This document shows positions 15,784 to 24,253 of a stretch of DNA of 64,000 bases, in pieces. The position numbers were made by a program, and so were the translations under genes. How positions within the stretch are numbered: the stretch's first letter is position 1; every line of letters starts with the position of its first letter. The notes below the pieces were generated by a model. It saw only the letters and a program-made list of their open reading frames with translations. It was not told the DNA's origin and ran no database searches. The DNA comes from DAIODI01 sp046349255 (GTDB lineage Bacteria > Pseudomonadota > Alphaproteobacteria > Rhizobiales > Aestuariivirgaceae). Location: assembly GCA_046349255.1 (NCBI GenBank), contig JAXMCR010000002.1:1178001-1242000 (forward strand), read 5' to 3'.

Positions 15784-16953
15784 GTGAACATCCACGAATA
15801 CCAGGCGAAGGAGCTGCTGCGGCAGTTCGGCGTGCCGACAGGGCACGGATTCCCGGCCTTTTCGGTCGATGAAGCGGTTGCGGCGGCCCAGAAGCTTCCC
15901 GGACCCGTCTACGTCGTGAAGGCGCAGATCCACGCCGGCGGCCGCGGCAAGGGCGGCGGCGTCAAGGTGGTGAAGTCGCACGACGACGTGCGCGCGGAAG
16001 CCAAGCGCATGCTCGGCATGACGCTCGTCACGCACCAGACGGGCCCGCAGGGCAAGACCGTGAACCGCCTCTACGTCGAGGACGGCACGCGGATCGCGCG
16101 CGAGCTCTACCTCTCCGCGCTCGTCGACCGCGCCACCTCGCGCGTCGCCTTCATCGCCTCGACCGAAGGCGGCATGGACATCGAGAAGGTGGCCCACGAC
16201 ACGCCGGACAAGATCCACACGATCCACGTCGACCCGGCCGCGGGCTATTCCGCCTACGTGGGCCGTGCGGTCGCTGCGGCGCTGAAGCTCGAGGGCGATC
16301 TCCAGAAGCAGTGCGTGGCGCTCGTCGGCTCGCTCTACAAGGCGTTCGTCTCGAAGGACATGAGCCTCCTCGAGATCAACCCGCTGGTCGTCACCGAGGA
16401 CGGCAAGCTCGTGTGCCTCGATGCGAAGATCAACTTCGACTCGAACGCGCTGTTCCGCCACAAGGACGTGGTGGCGCTGCGCGACGAGACCGAGGAGGAT
16501 CCGAAGGAGATCGAGGCTTCGAAGTTCGACCTCTCCTACATCACGCTCGACGGCAACATCGGCTGCATGGTGAACGGCGCGGGCCTCGCCATGGCGACGA
16601 TGGACATCATCAAGCTCTACGGGGCCGAGCCCGCGAACTTCCTCGACGTCGGCGGCGGCGCCACCAAGGAGAAGGTGACGGCGGCCTTCAAGATCATCAC
16701 CGCCGATCCGAAGGTGAAGGGCATCCTCGTCAACATCTTCGGCGGCATCATGCGCTGCGACGTGATCGCGGAAGGCGTGATCGCCGCGGTGAAGGAAGTG
16801 GGCCTCAAGGTGCCGCTCGTCGTGCGCCTCGAAGGCACCAACGTGGACCTCGGCAAGCAGATCCTCAACCAGTCCGGACTGAACGTCATCGCCGCCGACG
16901 ATCTCGACGACGCGGCGAAGAAGGTGGTCAAGGCCGTGAAGGAGGCGAACTGA
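15784..16953 (+). CDS. sucC: Succinate-CoA ligase (ADP-forming) beta subunit
   Basis: ATP-grasp subunit of succinyl-CoA synthetase, 389 residues. The start is GTG at 15784, supported by GGGAGGAAA 5 bp upstream and by the family N-terminus NIHEYQAKELLRQFGVP. ATP-grasp signatures: AQIHAGGRGKGGGVK near residues 44-58 and LLEINPLVVTEDGKLVCLDAK near 198-218. The C-terminal ligase domain has GCMVNGAGLAMATMD and NIFGGIMRCDVIAEG. The stop overlaps the sucD ATG (TGATG). Confidence 0.96.
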   Translation: MNIHEYQAKELLRQFGVPTGHGFPAFSVDEAVAAAQKLPGPVYVVKAQIHAGGRGKGGGVKVVKSHDDVRAEAKRMLGMTLVTHQTGPQGKTVNRLYVEDGTRIARELYLSALVDRATSRVAFIASTEGGMDIEKVAHDTPDKIHTIHVDPAAGYSAYVGRAVAAALKLEGDLQKQCVALVGSLYKAFVSKDMSLLEINPLVVTEDGKLVCLDAKINFDSNALFRHKDVVALRDETEEDPKEIEASKFDLSYITLDGNIGCMVNGAGLAMATMDIIKLYGAEPANFLDVGGGATKEKVTAAFKIITADPKVKGILVNIFGGIMRCDVIAEGVIAAVKEVGLKVPLVVRLEGTNVDLGKQILNQSGLNVIAADDLDDAAKKVVKAVKEAN

Positions 16954-17828
16954 TGTCGATCCTGGTCAACAAGAAGACGAAGGTCATCTGCCAGGGCATC
17001 ACGGGCGCCCAGGGCACGTTCCACACCGAGCAGGCGATCGCTTACGGAACCCAGATGGTGGGCGGCGTCACGCCCGGCCGCGGCGGTTCCACGCACCTCG
17101 GGCTGCCGGTGTTCGACACCGTCAAGGAAGCCCGCGAGGCGACGGATGCGGACGCGAGCGTGGTCTACGTGCCGCCGCCGTTCGCCGCCGACGCGATCCT
17201 CGAGGCGATCGACGCCGAGGTGCCCCTCGTCGTGTGCATCACGGAAGGCATTCCGGTGATGGACATGGTGAAGGTGAAGCGTGCGCTCTCCGGTTCGAAG
17301 ACGCGGCTCATCGGGCCGAACTGCCCCGGCATCATCACGCCGAAGGAATGCAAGATCGGCATCATGCCGGGCCACATCTTCAAGAAAGGTTCGGTGGGTA
17401 TCGTATCGCGCTCGGGAACGCTTACCTATGAAGCGGTGAAGCAGACCTCCGACGCAGGCCTCGGCCAGACGACCGCGGTCGGCATCGGCGGCGATCCCGT
17501 GAAGGGGACGGAGTTCATCGACGTGCTGGAACTGTTCCTTGCCGATCCGAAGACCGAATCGATCATCATGATCGGCGAGATCGGCGGTTCGGCCGAGGAA
17601 GAGGCTGCCGAGTTCCTGCGCAAGTCGAAGGTGAAGAAGCCGATGGTGGGCTTCATCGCCGGCCGCACTGCCCCGCCCGGGCGCCGCATGGGTCATGCGG
17701 GCGCCATCATCTCGGGCGGCAAGGGCGGCGCCGAGGACAAGATCGAGGCCATGAAGCGGGCCAAGATCAGGATTGCCCCTTCGCCCGCCGCGCTCGGCAC
17801 GACGCTGGCGAAGGTGCTGAAGGCTTAA
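16953..17828 (+). CDS. sucD: Succinate-CoA ligase alpha subunit
   Basis: CoA-binding and phospho-histidine subunit of succinyl-CoA synthetase, 291 residues. N-terminal Rossmann CoA site: VICQGITGAQGTFHTEQAI. The active-site His, phosphorylated during catalysis, lies near residue 248 in MGHAGAIISGG. IGPNCPGIITP and SRSGTLTYE are family hallmarks. Translationally coupled to sucC by one-base overlap; followed by a 123-nt hairpin-rich gap before sucA. Confidence 0.96.
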   Translation: MSILVNKKTKVICQGITGAQGTFHTEQAIAYGTQMVGGVTPGRGGSTHLGLPVFDTVKEAREATDADASVVYVPPPFAADAILEAIDAEVPLVVCITEGIPVMDMVKVKRALSGSKTRLIGPNCPGIITPKECKIGIMPGHIFKKGSVGIVSRSGTLTYEAVKQTSDAGLGQTTAVGIGGDPVKGTEFIDVLELFLADPKTESIIMIGEIGGSAEEEAAEFLRKSKVKKPMVGFIAGRTAPPGRRMGHAGAIISGGKGGAEDKIEAMKRAKIRIAPSPAALGTTLAKVLKA

Positions 17829-17838
17829 CGCGAGGCGT

Positions 17839-17866
17839 CCCGGCGCCCTGCCACAGGGGCGCCGGG
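17839..17866 (+). terminator. GC hairpin after sucD (terminator or attenuator, no U-tract)
   Basis: CCCGGCGCCC (17839-17848) pairs perfectly with GGGCGCCGGG (17857-17866) across an 8-nt loop, 11 nt after the sucD stop. The following bases (TTCCATACG) are not T-rich, so it may be a partial terminator, an RNA-processing or mRNA-stability element rather than a full stop. Confidence 0.5.
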
Positions 17867-17887
17867 TTCCATACGCCTTCGCTGTGC

Positions 17888-17941
17888 TCCGCAAGCCGTT
17901 TGCGGAGACCAACAAGGAGGCGCCGGCGGCAACCCCGCCGG
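17888..17941 (+). promoter_or_regulatory. sucA leader: two hairpins flanking a distant Shine-Dalgarno
   Basis: TCCGCAA (17888-17894) pairs with TTGCGGA (17900-17906). The AGGAGG ribosome site is at 17915-17920, 31 nt before the sucA ATG, too far for direct use. A second stem CCGGCGG (17923-17929)/CCGCCGG (17935-17941) lies between them. When folded it shortens the effective spacing to about 12 nt. Confidence 0.45.
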
Positions 17942-17951
17942 ATGACGATTG

Positions 17952-20906
17952 ATGACGAAGAGCGATCTCACGCAGGCGTTCGAACAGACGTCCTTCCTCT
18001 ACGGCGGCAACGCCGCCTTCATCGAGCAGCTCCAGGCGAAATACCTCAAGGATCCGAAGTCGGTCGATCCCGAATGGCAGGCGTTCTTCGCCTCGCTGAA
18101 GGACGATCGCTCCGCCGCGCTGAAGCTTGCCGAGGGGCCGAGCTGGGAGCGCGAACCCGCGTCGCCCGCGCCGAACGGTGACCTGATGACGGCGCTCGGC
18201 ATCGGCGGGCCGGTAGCCGAAAGGGTGGTGGCGGACCGCGTCGAACGCGCCGCGCGCGACCGCGGCCAGCCGGTGATCGGCGAGGACCTGCGCAAGGCGA
18301 CGCTCGATTCCGTGCGCGCGCTGATGATGATCCGCGCCTACCGTATCCGCGGCCATCTCGCGGCCGACCTCGACCCGCTCGCGCTCAAGGCGCCCGAGAC
18401 CCATCCGGAACTCGATCCGGCGAGCTACGGCTTCGGCCCGCAGGACATGGACCGGCCGATCTTCATCGACAACGTGCTGGGCCTCGAGCGCGCCACCGTC
18501 CGCCAGATCCTCGAGATCCTGAAGCGCACGTACTGCTCGACGCTCGGCGTCGAGTTCATGCACATCTCGAACCCGGCGCAGAAGGCCTGGCTCCAGGAAC
18601 GCATCGAGGGCCCGGGCAAGGGCGTCGCCTTCACCAAGGAAGGCAAGAAGGCAATCCTCAACAAGCTGATCGAGGCGGAAGGCTTCGAGCACTTCCTCAA
18701 CATCAAGTACACCGGCACCAAGCGCTTCGGCCTCGACGGCGGCGAGTCGATGATCCCGGCGCTCGAGCAGATCATCAAGCGCGGCGGCGCGCTCGGCCTG
18801 CGCGAGATCGTGCTCGGCATGGCGCACCGCGGGCGGCTGAACGTTCTCGCGAGCGTGATGGCGAAGCCGCACTCGGCGATCTTCCACGAGTTCAAGGGCG
18901 GTTCCTCGACGCCCGAGGAGGTCGAAGGCTCGGGCGACGTGAAGTATCACCTCGGCTCCTCCTCCGACCGCGAGTTCGACAACAACAAGGTGCACCTGTC
19001 GCTGACCGCGAACCCGTCGCACCTCGAGATCGTCGACCCCGTCGTGCTCGGCAAGGTTCGGGCGAAGCAGGACCTGCACGAGGGCGACCGGCGCAGGGTG
19101 ATGGGCCTCCTGATCCACGGCGATGCGGCCTTCGCAGGGCAAGGCGTGGTCGCTGAATGCTTCGGTCTCTCCGGCCTCAAGGGCCACCGCACCGGCGGCT
19201 CGATCCACTTCATCGTGAACAACCAGATCGGCTTCACGACGAGCCCGATCTGGGCGCGTTCCTCGCCCTATCCGTCCGACGTGGCGAAGATGATCGAATC
19301 GCCGATCTTCCACGTGAACGGCGACGACCCCGAGGCGGTCGTCTACGCGGCGAAAATCGCGACCGAGTTCCGCCAGAAGTTCAAGCACCCGGTCGTCATC
19401 GACATGTTCTGCTACCGCCGCTTCGGACACAACGAATCCGACGAGCCGGCATTCACGCAGCCGATGATGTACAAGCGCATCGCGCGCCATCCGACCGTGA
19501 CGGAGATTTACGGCAAGCGGCTGATCGAGGAAGGCGTGCTCGACGAGGCCGAGTTCGACGGCATGAAGGCGGAGTTCCGCAAGCGCCTCGACGATGCGTT
19601 CGCGGCCTCGGAAGGCTACAAGGCGAACAAGGCCGACTGGCTCGACGGGCGCTGGGCGGGCCTCAAGGCCGCCCGCCACGACGACGACCGGCGCAGCGGC
19701 CAGACGGGCGTCGCGATCGACACGCTGAAGGACCTGGGCCAGCGCCTGACGAAGCTGCCGCGCGGGTTCACGCCGCACCGCACGCTGTCGCGCATCTACG
19801 AGGCGCGCCGCAAGGCGGTGGAGGATGGCGTCGGCATCGACTGGGCGACGGCCGAATCGCTCGCCTTCGCGACGCTGCTCGACGAAGGCTTCCCGGTTCG
19901 GCTTTCCGGCCAAGACGTGCAGCGTGGCACCTTCTCGCAGCGCCACGCCGTGGTGATCGACCAGGAGAACGAGAAGCGCTACACGCCGCTCAACCACCTG
20001 AAGCGCGAGCAGAAGGCGCGCATCGAGATCATCAACTCGATGCTGTCGGAAGAGGCGGTCTTAGGCTTCGAGTACGGCTACTCGCTCGCCGAGCCGAATT
20101 GCCTCGTGCTGTGGGAGGCCCAATTCGGCGACTTCGCCAACGGCGCGCAGGTCGTGTTCGACCAGTTCATCTCGTCGGGCGAACGCAAGTGGCTGCGCCT
20201 GTCGGGGCTCGTGTGCCTGCTGCCGCACGGCTACGAGGGACAGGGGCCGGAGCATTCCTCCGCAAGGCTCGAGCGCTATCTGCAGATGTGCGCCGAAGAC
20301 AACATGCAGGTCGCCAACTGCACGACGCCGGCGAACTACTTCCACATCCTGCGCCGGCAGATGAAGCGCGACTTCCGGAAGCCGCTGATCCTGATGACGC
20401 CGAAGTCGCTCCTGCGCCACAAGCGCGCGGTGTCGCGGCTCGACGAACTCGGCCCCGACACGAGCTTCCACCGCGTGCTGTGGGACGACGCCGAGCTCGC
20501 CCCGTCCGACAAGCTGCGGCTTGCGCCCGACGACAGGATCCGCCGCGTGATCCTGTGCACGGGCAAGGTCTACTACGACCTCCTCGAGGAGCGCGAGAAG
20601 CGCGGCATCGACGACGTGTACCTGATGCGCGTCGAGCAGCTCTATCCGTTCCCGCTCAAGACGCTGGTGCAGGATCTCTCCCGGTTCAAGCAGGCCGACA
20701 TCGTGTGGTGCCAGGAGGAGCCCTACAACATGGGCGCCTGGACGTTCGTGCAGCCGAACCTCGAATGGGTGATGAACAAGTCCGGCAACCGCAACGGCCG
20801 CCCGCGCTACGTCGGCCGTGGCGCCTCGGCGGCGACCGCCACCGGGCTGATGAGCAAGCACCTGAAGGAACTGCACGCCTTCCTCGACGAGGCGTTCGCG
20901 AAGTGA
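17952..20906 (+). CDS. sucA: 2-oxoglutarate dehydrogenase E1 component
   Basis: Thiamine-diphosphate decarboxylase of the 2-oxoglutarate dehydrogenase complex, 984 residues. The N-terminal E2-binding helix (QTSFLYGGNAAFIEQLQAKY) is present, followed by the E1o-specific region. ThDP/Mg and active-site segments: MAHRGRLNVLASVM, LIHGDAAFAGQGVVAEC, GGSIHFIVNNQIGFTT, and HNESDEPAFTQPMMY. The ATG at 17952 is chosen from the family N-terminus; a short frame starting at 17942 in another frame is ignored. Followed by sucB after 34 bp. Confidence 0.96.
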   Translation: MTKSDLTQAFEQTSFLYGGNAAFIEQLQAKYLKDPKSVDPEWQAFFASLKDDRSAALKLAEGPSWEREPASPAPNGDLMTALGIGGPVAERVVADRVERAARDRGQPVIGEDLRKATLDSVRALMMIRAYRIRGHLAADLDPLALKAPETHPELDPASYGFGPQDMDRPIFIDNVLGLERATVRQILEILKRTYCSTLGVEFMHISNPAQKAWLQERIEGPGKGVAFTKEGKKAILNKLIEAEGFEHFLNIKYTGTKRFGLDGGESMIPALEQIIKRGGALGLREIVLGMAHRGRLNVLASVMAKPHSAIFHEFKGGSSTPEEVEGSGDVKYHLGSSSDREFDNNKVHLSLTANPSHLEIVDPVVLGKVRAKQDLHEGDRRRVMGLLIHGDAAFAGQGVVAECFGLSGLKGHRTGGSIHFIVNNQIGFTTSPIWARSSPYPSDVAKMIESPIFHVNGDDPEAVVYAAKIATEFRQKFKHPVVIDMFCYRRFGHNESDEPAFTQPMMYKRIARHPTVTEIYGKRLIEEGVLDEAEFDGMKAEFRKRLDDAFAASEGYKANKADWLDGRWAGLKAARHDDDRRSGQTGVAIDTLKDLGQRLTKLPRGFTPHRTLSRIYEARRKAVEDGVGIDWATAESLAFATLLDEGFPVRLSGQDVQRGTFSQRHAVVIDQENEKRYTPLNHLKREQKARIEIINSMLSEEAVLGFEYGYSLAEPNCLVLWEAQFGDFANGAQVVFDQFISSGERKWLRLSGLVCLLPHGYEGQGPEHSSARLERYLQMCAEDNMQVANCTTPANYFHILRRQMKRDFRKPLILMTPKSLLRHKRAVSRLDELGPDTSFHRVLWDDAELAPSDKLRLAPDDRIRRVILCTGKVYYDLLEEREKRGIDDVYLMRVEQLYPFPLKTLVQDLSRFKQADIVWCQEEPYNMGAWTFVQPNLEWVMNKSGNRNGRPRYVGRGASAATATGLMSKHLKELHAFLDEAFAK

Positions 20907-20940
20907 TGCGGGCCAAAAGCCCCGCGGGACGGAGAGACAG

Positions 20941-22224
20941 ATGACGACCGAGATCAAGGTTCCGACACTGGGCGAGTCGGTGACGGAAGCGACCATCGCG
21001 CAGTGGTTCAAGAAGGAAGGCGACGCCGTGAAGGCAGACGAGCCGCTCGTCGAACTGGAGACCGACAAGGTCACGGTCGAGGTGCCGGCGCCGGCCTCCG
21101 GCGTGCTCTCCTCGATCTCGGCGAAACCCGGCGAGACGGTGAACGTCGGTGCGATCCTCGGCGCCATCGCCGAAGGCGCGGCGGCGGCCGCTGCTAAGCC
21201 CGCGGCGGCGAAGGCGGAGGCCAAGGCCACCCCGGCGCCAGCGCCCGCAGCGGCGAAGGCCCCGCCGGCCGACGCCACGCTGTCGCCCGCCGTGCGCAAG
21301 GCCGTCACCGAGAAGGGGATCGATCCCGCAACCGTCGCCGGCACCGGCAAGGACGGCCGCCTGACCAAGGGCGACGTACTCGCGGCTTCCGCGAAGCCGG
21401 CTGCTCCGGCTCCCGCTTCCCCGCCGCGTCAGCCGGAGGCTGCGCCGGCCGCATCGCTCGCGATCCCTGCCGTTCCGGCCGCGCCCGCGGCGCAAGCGCG
21501 CGCGCCGTCGGCTCCCGAGGACCAGGCGCGCGAGGAGCGCGTACGGATGACGCGGTTGCGCGCAACCATCGCGCGCCGGCTCAAGGATGCGCAGAACACG
21601 GCCGCGATGCTCACCACCTTCAACGAGGTGGACATGAGCGCGGTGATGGCGCTCAGGACGCAGTTCAAGGACCTGTTCGAGAAGCGCCACGGCGTAAAGC
21701 TCGGCTTCATGGGCTTTTTCGTGAAGGCCTGCATCCAGGCGCTGAAGGAGATCCCGGCCGTAAACGCCGAGATCGACGGCGACGACATCGTCTACAAGAA
21801 TTTCTACAACATCGGCGTCGCGGTCGGCACCGACAAGGGCCTCGTCGTGCCGGTGGTGCGCGACGCCGACCGGCTGTCGATCGCGGGCGTCGAGAAGGCC
21901 ATCGCCGACTTCGGCAAGAAGGCGCGCGACGGCAACCTCGCGATCACCGACATGCAGGGCGGCACGTTCACCATCTCGAACGGCGGCGTCTACGGCTCGC
22001 TGATGTCGACGCCGATTCTCAACGCGCCGCAGTCCGGCATCCTCGGCATGCACAAGATCCAGGAGCGGCCGATGGCCGTCGCCGGCAAGATCGAGATCCG
22101 GCCGATGATGTACCTCGCGCTGTCCTACGACCACCGAATCGTCGACGGCAAGGAAGCGGTGACCTTCCTCGTGCGCGTCAAGGAGACGCTCGAGGACCCG
22201 CAGCGCCTCGTGCTCGATCTCTGA
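20941..22224 (+). CDS. sucB: 2-oxoglutarate dehydrogenase E2 (dihydrolipoyl succinyltransferase)
   Basis: Core acyltransferase of the OGDH complex, 427 residues. Lipoyl domain at residues 1-75 with lipoyl-Lys43 in ETDKVTV; an Ala/Pro/Lys-rich flexible linker; peripheral subunit-binding domain near 118-150 (LSPAVRKAVTEKGIDPATV); second Ala/Pro linker to about 200; then the catalytic domain ending with YDHRIVDGKEAVTFL, where His398 and Asp402 form the active site. A single lipoyl domain, as expected for E2o. GGGACGGAGAGACAG provides the ribosome site. Confidence 0.96.
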   Translation: MTTEIKVPTLGESVTEATIAQWFKKEGDAVKADEPLVELETDKVTVEVPAPASGVLSSISAKPGETVNVGAILGAIAEGAAAAAAKPAAAKAEAKATPAPAPAAAKAPPADATLSPAVRKAVTEKGIDPATVAGTGKDGRLTKGDVLAASAKPAAPAPASPPRQPEAAPAASLAIPAVPAAPAAQARAPSAPEDQAREERVRMTRLRATIARRLKDAQNTAAMLTTFNEVDMSAVMALRTQFKDLFEKRHGVKLGFMGFFVKACIQALKEIPAVNAEIDGDDIVYKNFYNIGVAVGTDKGLVVPVVRDADRLSIAGVEKAIADFGKKARDGNLAITDMQGGTFTISNGGVYGSLMSTPILNAPQSGILGMHKIQERPMAVAGKIEIRPMMYLALSYDHRIVDGKEAVTFLVRVKETLEDPQRLVLDL

Positions 22225-22245
22225 CGCAATCGCTGCGAGGGCTCC

Positions 22246-22812
22246 GTGCAGGCGATGGCGGATCGGCTGGTCCGGTACTGGGTCTACGGCGGGTTCCTCG
22301 CGGGCCTGCTGCTGCTTGCGCTGCTGCCGCTGCTGACGGCGGGCTGGTCAACGGTCGAGACCCTGACCTTCGCCGTGCTCCCCGCCTACATGCTGCATCA
22401 ATACGAGGAGCACGACGACGACCGCTTCCGCCGCTTCGTCAACGCGAAGCTCGCCGGCGGGCGGGATGCGCTGACACCGCGCGCGGTGTTCGTCATCAAC
22501 ATCGTCGGCGTCTGGGCGGTGCTCGCCGCCGTGATCTGGATCACGCGCGACGTGGCACAAGGCTTTGCCACGGTCGCGGCATGGATCATTCTCGTCAACG
22601 CCGCGCTCCACATCGCGCAGGGCTTTGCGCTGAAGTGCTACAACCCGGGCCTTGCGACGGCCGTCGTCCTGTTCGTGCCGCTCGGCCTCGTGCTGCTGCG
22701 GACGGCGCTGCCGGTCGCCTCGCTCGGCCAGACGCTTGCCGGCCTCGGCTTTGCGATCGCGCTCCACGCGGCGATCGTGCTGCACGTGCGCCGGCGGATC
22801 GAGGCCGCATGA
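22246..22812 (+). CDS. HXXEE-domain integral membrane protein
   Basis: A 188-residue membrane protein with about five hydrophobic helices (near residues 15-36, 83-103, 108-126, 133-152 and 158-178). HQYEEH near residues 51-56 matches the HxxEE motif that names this family, and a downstream His in the fourth helix (LHIAQG) may complete a metal-binding set. The function of the family is unknown. Start is GTG 22246 (GAGGG upstream) or ATG 22255. It lies between sucB and lpd, 21 bp after the first and 34 bp before the second, so it must be co-transcribed with the OGDH complex. Confidence 0.78.
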   Translation: MQAMADRLVRYWVYGGFLAGLLLLALLPLLTAGWSTVETLTFAVLPAYMLHQYEEHDDDRFRRFVNAKLAGGRDALTPRAVFVINIVGVWAVLAAVIWITRDVAQGFATVAAWIILVNAALHIAQGFALKCYNPGLATAVVLFVPLGLVLLRTALPVASLGQTLAGLGFAIALHAAIVLHVRRRIEAA

Positions 22813-22846
22813 CCCTGCCCACCCCATTTGCACAAAGGAGGCCCTG

Positions 22847-24250
22847 ATGGCCGGCTATGACCTCGTCGTGATCGGAACCGGCCCCGGCGGCTACGTGTGC
22901 GCCATCCGCGCCGCGCAGCTCGGCCTCAAGGTCGCCGTCGTCGAGAAGCGGGCGACGCACGGCGGCACCTGCCTCAACATCGGCTGCATTCCCTCGAAGG
23001 CGCTGCTGCACGCCTCCGAACTCTTCGCCGAGGCGGGCCACGCGTTCGCGAAGATGGGCATCGTCGTGGAGAAGCCAAAACTCGATTTCGGCCGGCTCAT
23101 GGGCTTCAAGACCGAGGCGATCGAGGGCAACACCAAGGGCGTCGAGTTCCTCCTGAAGAAGAACAAGGTCGAGACCTTCCACGGCACGGGGCGCATCCTT
23201 GGCGCCGGCAAGGTCGAGGTGAAGGCCGACAGCGGCGCGGCGAAGACGCTCGAGACGAAGGCGATCGTGATCGCGACGGGGTCGGATGTCGCGAAGCTTC
23301 CCGGCATCGAGATCGACGAGGAGGCGGTCGTCTCCTCGACCGGCGCGCTCGACCTCGACGGCGTGCCGCAGCGGCTGCTCGTCATCGGCGCGGGCGTCAT
23401 CGGGCTCGAGCTGGGCTCCGTGTGGGCGCGGCTCGGCGCGAAGGTCACGGTGGTCGAGTACCTCGACCGCATCCTGCCCGGCATGGACCTCGAGGTCGCA
23501 AAACAATTCCAGCGCATCCTGCAGAAGCAGGGTCTCGCCTTCCGGCTCTCGACCAAGGTGACGGGCGTGAAGAAGGACGGCAAGGTGCTGACCGTCTCGC
23601 TCGAACCCGCCGCAGGCGGCGCGGCGGAAACGGTCGAGACCGACGTGGTGCTGGTCGCCGTCGGGCGCGTTCCGTACACGCAAGGCCTTGGCCTCAAGGA
23701 AGCGGGCGTCGCGCTCGACCCGAAGGGCCGCGTGATCGTCGACGATCATTTCGCCACCAACGTTCAAGGCGTCTACGCGATCGGCGACGTGATCCGTGGG
23801 CCGATGCTCGCCCACAAGGCCGAGGACGAGGGCGTGGCGGTTGCCGAGATCCTCGCCGGCCAGGCGGGCCACGTGAACTACGGCGTGATCCCTTCCGTCG
23901 TCTACACGAGCCCCGAAGTCGCCGCCGTCGGCAAGACGGAGGAGGAACTGAAGGCCGAAGGCATCGCCTATACCGCGGGCAAGTTCCCGTTCCTCGCCAA
24001 CGGCCGCGCCAAGGCGAACCAGACGACCGACGGTTTCGTGAAGGTCTTGGCCGACAAGGCGACGGACCGCGTGCTTGGCGTCCACATCATCGGCCCACAG
24101 GCCGGCGAACTCATCCACGAGTGCGCGGTGCTGATGGAGTTCGGCGGCTCGTCCGAAGACCTCGCACGCACCTGCCATGCGCACCCTACGTTGTCGGAGG
24201 CCGTGAAGGAAGCAGCGCTCGCCGTCGAAGGCCGCGCCATTCACATGTGA
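22847..24250 (+). CDS. lpdA: Dihydrolipoyl dehydrogenase (E3)
   Basis: Flavoprotein that reoxidises dihydrolipoamide with NAD+, 467 residues. FAD motif VIGTGPGGYVCAIRAAQLG (8-26); redox-active Cys42 and Cys47 in GGTCLNIGCIPSK; NAD motif VIGAGVIGLELGSVWARLG near 183-201; and the C-terminal HAHPTLSEA with the His-Glu pair (near 446 and 451). AAAGGAGG precedes the ATG. Last gene of the block zapE-mdh-sucCDAB-lpd. Its stop is 3 bp from that of the convergent FAD oxidoreductase. Confidence 0.96.
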   Translation: MAGYDLVVIGTGPGGYVCAIRAAQLGLKVAVVEKRATHGGTCLNIGCIPSKALLHASELFAEAGHAFAKMGIVVEKPKLDFGRLMGFKTEAIEGNTKGVEFLLKKNKVETFHGTGRILGAGKVEVKADSGAAKTLETKAIVIATGSDVAKLPGIEIDEEAVVSSTGALDLDGVPQRLLVIGAGVIGLELGSVWARLGAKVTVVEYLDRILPGMDLEVAKQFQRILQKQGLAFRLSTKVTGVKKDGKVLTVSLEPAAGGAAETVETDVVLVAVGRVPYTQGLGLKEAGVALDPKGRVIVDDHFATNVQGVYAIGDVIRGPMLAHKAEDEGVAVAEILAGQAGHVNYGVIPSVVYTSPEVAAVGKTEEELKAEGIAYTAGKFPFLANGRAKANQTTDGFVKVLADKATDRVLGVHIIGPQAGELIHECAVLMEFGGSSEDLARTCHAHPTLSEAVKEAALAVEGRAIHM

Positions 24251-24253
24251 GCG

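Noticed and set aside
16617..19997. 1126-codon open frame antisense to sucC/sucD/sucA
   Set aside because: High-GC shadow of three certain genes; composition is Arg/His/Val/Asp-rich with no domain.
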